Of a stretch of 64,000 nucleotides of DNA, positions 18,353 through 26,200 are shown one piece after another. The notes below the pieces were generated by a model that was given only the letters and a program-made list of their open reading frames with translations, made no database searches and was not told the origin of the DNA. Source of the DNA: Paenibacillus sp. J5C2022 (GTDB lineage Bacteria; Bacillota; Bacilli; Paenibacillales; Paenibacillaceae); contig NZ_JAOQJC010000032.1 in the NCBI RefSeq assembly GCF_025567625.1, positions 1 to 64,000 of the forward strand, read 5' to 3'. Position 1 is the stretch's first letter. Each line of letters opens with the position of its first letter. A program made the position numbers and the translations under genes.

Positions 18353-19987
18353 ATGTTGAAAATGAAAAAACATGTGTTAGGACTTACGTGCATGCTGCTT
18401 AGTTTTACTCTCTTGTTTGGAGCTTGTAGTGGTAGTAACAATAAGTCGCCGTCTTCAGAGAAAAACACCCCTGCGAGCGGGCAGCATTCATCGCAGCCAT
18501 CTGCCACAGAAGGCAAGAAACCTTTGCCGGCGAATCCTTTGAAGTTAAGCTGGATGCTGGAGGACAATCCCAATCAACCTATTCTTTCGAACACTCCGGT
18601 AACACGGGAAATACTAAGCCGGATGAATGTGCAATTACAACTGGAGTCGGTGCCAACAAGCAACTATGTAGAGCGAAAGAATGCGTTGATTGCTACTAAT
18701 AATATACCCGACATGCTCACAGTCGATTTAAATGATATTCAGATGTTTGCCCGAACGGGGATTTTTCTGAACATATCTGATTACTTGCATCTGGCTCCCA
18801 ATTTCCAAAAAGCAATCGAAGATAGAGAAGAAATGAAGAAAATGTTGGTCGATGGGAAATTGTACGCTTTCCCAACCTTGGAGTATTATCGTGTGGCTGT
18901 AGCCCCGCAACCTCTTATGCGTGTGGATTTGCTGAAGGAGTTGAATCTCGAGGAGCCCCGCACATTTGATGAGCTTTTTGATGTACTACTAGCATTTAAA
19001 GAAGCGTATCCGGAAAGTATCCCATTTGTCGGAAGTCGCAGAGGGACGTTGTACATGCTTGGTCAACTGGCATATCCTATGGGAGCCGGCGGCTTTCAAG
19101 GCTTTTCAACAAGCGGTATGTATTTCGAGCCGAGAGAAGGCAGGTACGTTTTTGGACCGACAAGCGAAAATTATAAAGACGTCGTTGCTTACTTGAACAA
19201 ATTGTACAGTCATAAGTTGCTTGATCCCGACTATTCAGTCAATACGCAGCAAATGGCTGTTGAGAAATTGTCTTCCGGTCGTTCCTTCTTTACTTATGAC
19301 AACAACACGCATGCGGTAAGATTATTCAACCCGGCAATAGCCGAAATTGATCCTAAAGCCAAATTCGATATTATTGGTCCATTGCAAAATCAGTATGGGG
19401 AAACGAGAAGCTTGCGATATGAACAGGATTGGCTTGGCACTAGCACTGCTATCAGTTCCAAGGTGAAAGACCCTGAAGCAGCCGTTCGTTTTATGGATTG
19501 GATGTATTCGGAAGAGGGTATGCTGGTCACCAATTTCGGAATTGAAGGCGAAACTTATGAAATGAGAGATGGGAAGCCTTATATTCTTCAGAGTATTCTC
19601 GATGATCATAAGGACCAGCAAGATGTATTTTCAGCTACACAGAGTACATTGGGAGTAGGCTATCTTACATTTGCAAAGTATGTTCACGAAGGCACGTTGG
19701 CAGACATTTCCGAAGACCTGCTTATAGACATGTCGGAACGTATTGACCGTCTTACCGAAGAAGGCACGATTCAATTTATGGGCAATAATCCTCCGTTTAC
19801 CGAGGAGGAATCTGAAGCGCTCAGGAGATTAGAAATTCAAGTTACGACTATATTCGAGCAAGGCGTGGACCGATTCATCATGGGTACGCGGCCGATGAGT
19901 GAATGGGGCGCGTTCCGCCAGCAGATGCTTGATGCAGGAGTCGCTGAGATTGAAAAAATATATAATGATGCGTTGTCGCGTCTTTAG
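18353..19987 (+). CDS. Extracellular sugar-binding lipoprotein (importer B)
   Basis: A 544-residue lipoprotein. The start at ATG 18353 is set by GGGAGGG a few bases upstream; an earlier in-frame codon at 18338 has no such site. The signal sequence ends at FGAC, with Cys25 as lipid anchor. A Ser/Asn/Pro linker and a type 1 solute-binding domain follow. It is AT-rich in codon use like the rest of operon B. Ligand unknown. Confidence 0.9.
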   Translation: MLKMKKHVLGLTCMLLSFTLLFGACSGSNNKSPSSEKNTPASGQHSSQPSATEGKKPLPANPLKLSWMLEDNPNQPILSNTPVTREILSRMNVQLQLESVPTSNYVERKNALIATNNIPDMLTVDLNDIQMFARTGIFLNISDYLHLAPNFQKAIEDREEMKKMLVDGKLYAFPTLEYYRVAVAPQPLMRVDLLKELNLEEPRTFDELFDVLLAFKEAYPESIPFVGSRRGTLYMLGQLAYPMGAGGFQGFSTSGMYFEPREGRYVFGPTSENYKDVVAYLNKLYSHKLLDPDYSVNTQQMAVEKLSSGRSFFTYDNNTHAVRLFNPAIAEIDPKAKFDIIGPLQNQYGETRSLRYEQDWLGTSTAISSKVKDPEAAVRFMDWMYSEEGMLVTNFGIEGETYEMRDGKPYILQSILDDHKDQQDVFSATQSTLGVGYLTFAKYVHEGTLADISEDLLIDMSERIDRLTEEGTIQFMGNNPPFTEEESEALRRLEIQVTTIFEQGVDRFIMGTRPMSEWGAFRQQMLDAGVAEIEKIYNDALSRL

Positions 19988-20000
19988 GAGATACAAAGAA

Positions 20001-20453
20001 ATGATCATTGATCAACTTGAAAATGCGGCTATCTATGCAGAAATGCATGCAAAGATTGGGGCTGCACTGAACTATTTGCAGCGTTATCCTTTGATCGACC
20101 GGGAGCCCGGCAGATATGAAATCGAAGGCAGCGACATGTTCTTACTGCTGCAGCAGTACGAGACACGCGAAGTGAAAGACAGCTTTTGGGAAGCTCATCA
20201 AAATTATATTGACGTGCAGTATATGCTGCAAGGAAGTGAAAGCATGGGATTTGCCCATGTGAACCGATTAAAAGTAAAGGAGCCATACTGTCCGATTAAA
20301 GATTTTGTCGTACTGGAGGGCGAAGGGGATACCATGACCGTACATGAAGGAAGCTTCGCAATATTTTATCCCCAGGACGCGCACATGCCCTGTCTGTCTT
20401 GCGGAAAACCCGAGATCATTAAGAAGGCCGTAATCAAAGTGCCTGTAATCTGA
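20001..20453 (+). CDS. YhcH/YjgK/YiaL (EbgC-like) family protein
   Basis: A 150-residue cytoplasmic protein with the cupin-like features of the family: RYEIEGSDMF, FWEAHQNYIDVQYMLQG and YPQDAHMPCL. Members such as YiaL, NanQ and EbgC accompany sugar or sugar-acid catabolism and are thought to bind metal; NanQ speeds sialic acid anomer interconversion. ATG 20001 follows TAGGAG by a few bases and lies 13 bases after the lipoprotein stop, so it belongs to operon B. A sugar-acid anomerase role is inference. Confidence 0.85.
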   Translation: MIIDQLENAAIYAEMHAKIGAALNYLQRYPLIDREPGRYEIEGSDMFLLLQQYETREVKDSFWEAHQNYIDVQYMLQGSESMGFAHVNRLKVKEPYCPIKDFVVLEGEGDTMTVHEGSFAIFYPQDAHMPCLSCGKPEIIKKAVIKVPVI

Positions 20454-20474
20454 TTTTAGTCCTTGGAGGTATGT

Positions 20475-21299
20475 ATGAACAGTAAACAGTTGATGAATGA
20501 ACTGAAAAATGGCGGCCGCGTGTACGGGACATTGATCGTATCGACTTCCCCGAGGTGGCCTCAAGAAGTGAGCAAGCTTGATATTGATTTTGTTTTTCTT
20601 GATGCCGAACATATGGCGTTGGATCGCGGTTTGTTGTCCTGGATGTGTCAAACATACAAGGCGCTCGAATTGGCGCCGATCGTGCGTATTCCTTCGCCGG
20701 ATCCCTATCAGGCGAGTATGGCGCTTGACGGCGGTGCTTCCGGGATTATCGCGCCATACATCGAAACGCCTGAGCAGGTCAAGGCACTCCGGGCAGCCGT
20801 TAAACTCCGGCCGTTAAAAGGCCAGTTCGCTAGACGGCGCGCCGAGTTGCAAGGTCAACCGTCCGATTCGGCGGAAGCGGAGTTGAATGAATATATTCAG
20901 GAGTATAATGAGTCCAATCTGCTCATTGTGAATATCGAAAGCGTTCCCGCGCTAGAAGCGCTTGATGACATTCTTGCCGTGGATCAGCTGGATGCGGTTC
21001 TTATCGGTCCGCATGATTTGTCCTGCAGTCTGGGAGTGCCGGAACAGTATCGTCATCCCATCTTCGTGGAAGCAGTCGAAACGATTATTAGCAAGGCGAG
21101 GGCGGCAGGTGTTGCTGCGGGAATCCACTATTTCTTTGGAATTGACCAGGAAATTCAATGGGCGAAGGCGGGTTTGAATTTGCTTGTTCATGCTTCGGAT
21201 ATGACCGCTTTTATGGCGCGCATGTCTGACGAGATTGCGGAGATTAAAAAGGCGTTGGGCGATCCGATTCGTGAATTGCATAACCGTATAAATATTTGA
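20475..21299 (+). CDS. HpcH/HpaI family aldolase
   Basis: A 274-residue class II pyruvate aldolase-like protein. It shows the family motifs DAEHM (residues 43-47, His46 as likely catalytic base), VRIPSPDP with the conserved Arg, a metal-binding Glu in VNIESVPALE and GPHDLSCSLG. Relatives (HpaI, GarL, RhmA) split 2-keto-3-deoxy acids into pyruvate and an aldehyde using a divalent metal. GGAGGT ends four bases before ATG 20475; an in-frame TTG at 20463 overlaps that site and was rejected. From this gene on the base composition becomes visibly richer in GC than in the genes upstream. Confidence 0.85.
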   Translation: MNSKQLMNELKNGGRVYGTLIVSTSPRWPQEVSKLDIDFVFLDAEHMALDRGLLSWMCQTYKALELAPIVRIPSPDPYQASMALDGGASGIIAPYIETPEQVKALRAAVKLRPLKGQFARRRAELQGQPSDSAEAELNEYIQEYNESNLLIVNIESVPALEALDDILAVDQLDAVLIGPHDLSCSLGVPEQYRHPIFVEAVETIISKARAAGVAAGIHYFFGIDQEIQWAKAGLNLLVHASDMTAFMARMSDEIAEIKKALGDPIRELHNRINI

Positions 21300-21329
21300 T
21301 TCAAAAGGATTATGGAAGGTATGGTAAAA

Positions 21330-22313
21330 ATGAAACCAAAAGTGTACGTTACAAGACAAATTCCGGATGAAGTGTTAGCCATTATTCGGCAGACCTGTGA
21401 GGTGCGTGTATGGTCAGAGAGCGATGTGCCGGTGCCGCGGGATGTTTTGGAACGAGAGATTACCGATGTTGAAGGGTTGTATTGTTTACTGACTGATCGG
21501 GTCGATGAGGCTCTTCTGGAGCGGGCTCCCCGATTAAAGATAGTCAGTAATATGGCAGCAGGATACAACAATATTGATGTAGAAGCGGCGACACGACGTG
21601 GTATCATGGTCACCAATACACCTGATGTACTGACAGAAACAACAGCAGACCTTACATTCGCGCTATTGATGGCTACAGCACGGCGGCTGCTTGAGGCTTC
21701 TGAATACTTGCATAGAGGAGATTGGCAGACTTGGTCTCCTATGTTGCTGACGGGTCAAGATGTGTTTGGCTCTACCCTCGGTATAATCGGAATGGGGCGC
21801 ATCGGCGAAGCGTTGGTTAGGCGTGCCAAAGGCTTTAACATGAATGTGCTGTATTACAACCGCACACGAAAGGCAGAGACGGAAGAAGCTTACGGTATTC
21901 GATACACCGATATGAACGAGCTGCTTCGTATGTCAGACTTCGTCTGTGTGCTGACACCTTATTCTCCACAGACACATAATTTGATTGGTCCGGCAGAGTT
22001 GCGTCGGATGAAACCGACAGCTGTGCTTATCAATACCGCCCGTGGTGGTATTGTCAATGAGGATGCCTTGTATGAGGCGCTGCGAGACGGTACTATCTGG
22101 GCCGCCGGCCTGGACGTGTTCGAACGTGAGCCGGTTGTCCCTGACCATCCGTTGTTGACTTTGCCCAACTTGGTCAGCTTGCCTCATATCGGCAGCGCTA
22201 GTGTTGCAACGCGTATCAAGATGGCGAGCTTGGCCGCTAATCATTTAATCGATGCGATCGGCGGTCATCGTCCGGCGCATCTGGTGAATCCGATCGTATG
22301 GGAAATAAACTGA
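21330..22313 (+). CDS. D-isomer-specific 2-hydroxyacid dehydrogenase (glyoxylate/hydroxypyruvate reductase type)
   Basis: About 327 residues. The Rossmann motif GMGRIG is at about 154-159. The catalytic triad is visible as Arg238 (NTARGG), Glu267 (FEREP) and His286 (PHIGSA). Close relatives are NAD(P)H-dependent glyoxylate or hydroxypyruvate reductases. ATG 21330 has GGAAGG ten bases upstream; earlier in-frame ATGs at 21312 and 21321 are possible. As the last gene of operon B it could reduce a keto acid, or handle a C2 product of the preceding aldolase; this is inference. Confidence 0.9.
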   Translation: MKPKVYVTRQIPDEVLAIIRQTCEVRVWSESDVPVPRDVLEREITDVEGLYCLLTDRVDEALLERAPRLKIVSNMAAGYNNIDVEAATRRGIMVTNTPDVLTETTADLTFALLMATARRLLEASEYLHRGDWQTWSPMLLTGQDVFGSTLGIIGMGRIGEALVRRAKGFNMNVLYYNRTRKAETEEAYGIRYTDMNELLRMSDFVCVLTPYSPQTHNLIGPAELRRMKPTAVLINTARGGIVNEDALYEALRDGTIWAAGLDVFEREPVVPDHPLLTLPNLVSLPHIGSASVATRIKMASLAANHLIDAIGGHRPAHLVNPIVWEIN

Positions 22314-22416
22314 TTTTAAGTTATTCGTGAATACATACAGTAAAGATGATAGAATCAGAGTATAAACGGATTATCATTTCATATGAAACGGCATTTGGCA
22401 ACGAGGTGAATGGAAT

Positions 22417-22935
22417 ATGGCGGTCAACACGAAAAAAGAGCTGGAGCGCGAGGCAGTTGATCTGTTTATTAGCTTGTACAACGAAACGGCGGATAATCGC
22501 CTAAGATTGCTTTATCAGCAGGAAAAGCCGGACGCTGTGCTGATGGATAGTCGCGGGAACAAGTTAGGGCTGGAAATTACACACTTGTTCTATAGCGAAC
22601 AGGAAGCTCGTCAATTGTTTCTGCGAGAGCATCGCTCCATGATTTGCATTGAATCGATTGATCATTTGATTGAATCGCTAAATCAATTAATACTGCGAAA
22701 AGAAGCCAAGAGCGCCGGCTACAGCTCCGACTATCCACTGGCTTTGCTTATTCGGAACCTGTCGCCCAACTTCGGCTGGAGCGATTTCAATCAGGCTTGG
22801 GACAAAATTGCAGTCCCTTCGGCAGCCTTTACGGAGATCTGGCTGCTGACAAGGGATGAGCCCGCAACGGAACAATGGTATCTCAAATCATTGCGCTCCA
22901 GGTTAACAGGAACTCGTTCTATTATGGGGTCATGA
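22417..22935 (+). CDS. Protein of unknown function, possible PD-(D/E)xK-like fold
   Basis: A 172-residue cytoplasmic protein that I do not recognise. The segment from Pro38-Asp39 to Glu53-Ile-Thr55 (PDAVLMDSRGNKLGLEIT) resembles the core of PD-(D/E)xK nucleases, but the catalytic Lys is replaced by Thr. This could be an inactive or divergent member, or chance. A helix-rich C-terminal half follows. It stands alone, 103 bases after operon B, and is closed by a terminator at 22940-22987. Confidence 0.65.
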   Translation: MAVNTKKELEREAVDLFISLYNETADNRLRLLYQQEKPDAVLMDSRGNKLGLEITHLFYSEQEARQLFLREHRSMICIESIDHLIESLNQLILRKEAKSAGYSSDYPLALLIRNLSPNFGWSDFNQAWDKIAVPSAAFTEIWLLTRDEPATEQWYLKSLRSRLTGTRSIMGS

Positions 22936-22939
22936 TAGG

Positions 22940-22988
22940 AAATAAAAACAAGCTTGAAACGATTCCGTTTAAAGCTTGTTTTTATTTT
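22940..22988. terminator. Intrinsic terminator, symmetrical
   Basis: A perfect 16-bp AT-rich stem pairs 22940-22955 with 22972-22987. It has A-run and T-run flanks, so it could act in both directions. Confidence 0.85.
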
Positions 22989-23035
22989 GCGGCAGAGCAC
23001 TGAAGCGTCGAAAAGGGGCGCACGGGAAGTTTAAT

Positions 23036-23057
23036 CTAACTGTATTTCATGTCATAA
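23036..23057 (+). repeat. Solo copy of a 22-bp dispersed motif
   Basis: This 22-mer begins CTAACTG and ends GTCATAA. It matches the arms of the inverted-repeat pair at 43453-43641 at 18 to 19 of 22 positions. No inverted partner was found nearby. Confidence 0.5.
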
Positions 23058-23060
23058 GCA

Positions 23061-23118
23061 GCCTCCAACTCCGAATGAAGTGCGAGGGCTGGAGTTTTAA
23101 AGTGCGAGGGTTGGAGGC
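23061..23118 (+). repeat. Direct repeats and hairpin upstream of the giant SLH gene
   Basis: A 17-bp sequence starting AAGTGCGAGGG occurs at 23078-23094 and 23100-23116 with one difference and 22-bp spacing. GCCTCCAAC (23061-23069) pairs with GTTGGAGGC (23110-23118) around them. The repeats end 47 bases before the -35 box of the next promoter and could be activator sites. Confidence 0.5.
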
Positions 23119-23163
23119 TTTGACGGCGCTCACAAGAGAAAACGACCGCCATATCCTGACAAA

Positions 23164-23190
23164 TTGACATGTAACCCCACGTCCTATAGT
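23164..23190 (+). promoter_or_regulatory. Promoter of the giant SLH gene
   Basis: A perfect TTGACA (23164-23169) and TATAGT (23185-23190) are 15 bases apart, slightly short. Transcription starting near 23197 would exclude the in-frame GTG at 23189 as start codon and supports ATG 23243. Confidence 0.55.
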
Positions 23191-23242
23191 GGCTTTATAC
23201 TATGGGGAGGCAATGAATGAATGGTGGGGAGGTTATGGAAAT

Positions 23243-26200
23243 ATGAGAAAAGCGATGAAGCAAGTAACGGCTGCGCTTGTTGCGGGGACGGTGTTTGGCT
23301 GTTTGCTATACGTCAGCCCGGCGGGGGCCGTGAATTCGTCTGCAGGAGGCGCGGAAGCCGAAGCGAACCCGGCTGCCGTCAAATCCATACGCAAAGTCGA
23401 TCGAATGGCCGATTGGGCGAGTTCATATCGCTATATGGATTTTGACGGGATGGCGCAGCGTTATGACGAGTTATTATTTGCTTTTGCCGCCAATCCTGCA
23501 TATGTGCCTGTCGATCAGACGGCATCGTATATGCCGATCGGCTATTGGGACGATACCAATCACAACGGGTATGGTCGAATGTTCGGATTCCCGTCGTACA
23601 TAGGCCATGTCAACGGCTCGGGGGAAGGCACGATGACGCCGGGAGCGCAGGAGGCGATCTCGACGCTGGCGCCTCTGCTGTCTGGCATGCTGGCGGGCAT
23701 CGATAAGACGAATCAGTACGGCTACAATTTGGCGGAAATGGCGAACGGCTTTCACAATGCCGTAAATGGCGAAGAGATGGTGTTGAACCGCACGAATACG
23801 TCCACCGGCCAAAGCTTCTGGTACGAGCTATACCCGCAGTTGCTTCACATTCAAATTTATGAGACGGCAAAGCGGAAATTCGGACGAGAACTTCCTTCGA
23901 TGCGCAATATTATTGTGCAGGGAGCGGAAAAATGGCTGGAGGCATTGCCGAACTTCAAAGATAGCAGCGGGAAGCTGTCATTTGACTTCACCTCCTACAA
24001 CATGAAAACAGATGAGCCGGTCCGCAATGAAGGGTGGATAGAACCGCCCGGCGGGGCACTTGCTTATATTTTTTATTCGGCTTACGAGACGACAGGCGAG
24101 CAGAAGTATCTGGATGCAATGGCGTTGGTCATGGATGAGCTGAATGCAAGCGCTATCAACCCCAATTATGAGGTCACCCAGGATTACAGCCCGCTGATGG
24201 CGGCCGTGATGAACTTCAGATTTGGCCAAAAGTATAATGTCGACAAAATGATCAATTGGCTCTTCGACGCGGACAGCGATGTCCGTACCGGCTGGGGCGT
24301 CATGGAGGGCGAGTGGGGCGGCTATCAAGCTGACGGGCTTGTTGGCGCGGAACGGGACGGCGGTGGATATGGTTTTCTGATGAACACCTATCATCTGGGT
24401 TCGGTGCTTGCGCCGCTTGCCAAATATGATCCCCGTTATTCCGACGCTGTCGGCAAATGGTTCCTGAGCGCCTCCAACAGCGTGCGGCTAATGTATCCGA
24501 ACGAAGTGCCGGCTACCAATCAGTCGCATGGAGGTGCGTTCCAGCATGACCCGGACGGCGTTATTGGCTATGAGGGTGTCCGGCGTTCGGAAAATGGCGT
24601 TGCGCCGTACGCTACAGGCGATCCGGTCAGTCATGGCTGGGGACAGACCAACTATGGCATTTACGGTTCGTCGCTGATTGGCGTTTTTGCCGCAATTATC
24701 GATCCGACAAGCGTGGAGCGCATTCTGCGTCTCGATCTGAATGCAACAGATTATTATCGCGAGGCGGGCAGCTTCCCGCAATATTTGTATTACAACCCGT
24801 ATCCGGAGGCCAGACATGTGACAGTTGAACTGGACGGTCCCTCCAAGCTGTTCGACGTCATTGCCAAAACTACAATTGTCGCCAATGCAACGGGTAACTA
24901 CAACCTGACGATTCCGTCGCAATCATCGCGCAATGTGATTGTGCTGCCTGCCGAGGCGGATATTCGTCATGTCGGAACCAACTGGATGGTCGGCGCGCGG
25001 ACCATCGCCAAAGACGCGATCGGGGTTAACATCCTGTCACCGTCTGTACAACGCAAGAACATATCGGCGGATACGGTCGAGCTGACGCTGGAGCTGACGG
25101 GCAGCGACAACGCCTCGATGGAAATTGCCGCTGGCGATACATTGCTGTACTCGGGTCCGTTCATGGCTGATTATTCACTGGAGACGGCTCGGCTGACCAA
25201 CGGGATCGTCGATATTGCGGTAACGGTGAACGACGCGAACGGGTTAAGCGATACGGCGAATATTAAGCTGGAGATCAGTCGTCCCGATGAGGCCAACATC
25301 ATCTATGAGGCTTCAGCCGCGGATGCGCTGCTGTATACGCCGGTAGCGGTGATGCCGGCAACGGTATCGGATAGCGGCGAGGGTTACACGCTTATTACGG
25401 AAACCAATGAGGACGGCGACTGGGGAGCGGTGCAATCCGATTCAATTGAAGTTGATTTCTCCCGCCGACCGTTTCTGGAACTGGAGGCGGTCTGGCCCGA
25501 CCTGTATTATACGGTTCAGATCAAATTCGAAGATGAGCAATGGGGCAAATATGTGCTGTCGAATGGGGGAGATGCCGGCAAAAAGCTGATCGATCTGAAA
25601 AATGCGCTGGCTTCGTTCGGCGACCGGGATCGAACGGGCAAGGTGCCGCTGCGCATCTATCTGATGGCGAACGGCAAGGAAGGAGCGTCCTTTGGAATGA
25701 AGTCGCTTAAGCTGTTCTACGACGATCCGCCGGCTGTGGCTGCAGATGTTACCTTTGAAGCTTCTGATATCGTTAATTTTGTATCCGGCGAATCACCAGG
25801 TACGGCAACGCTTATCGGCAAAAAAGGCATTATGGAAAACAGGACCGACAACGAGGGTTACGGAGGTGTTCAATCTGATGCATTTACGCTCGATTTTGCG
25901 AGAAATCCGTCTCTACTTATCGATATTGCGGAGGTCGGCGAAGGAAACACCTATACGCTCAAGCTGCTGTGGGGTGGTACATCCTATTATGTATACGCGA
26001 ACCGGGTGGCCACCGGCATGCAAACGATCAATCTGGCTCAGGGAATATTGGACTATCAGAGCCAGGCGCCGAACGGCTCCGGCGAAGCAAGGCTGGAGTT
26101 GTGGGCGACCGACAAGAAAGGCGCGTACTTCATAGTTAATTCGCTAGAGGTTATATATGAGGATGAAACAACGGCTTATGCGGCGGATAAAGCAACGATC

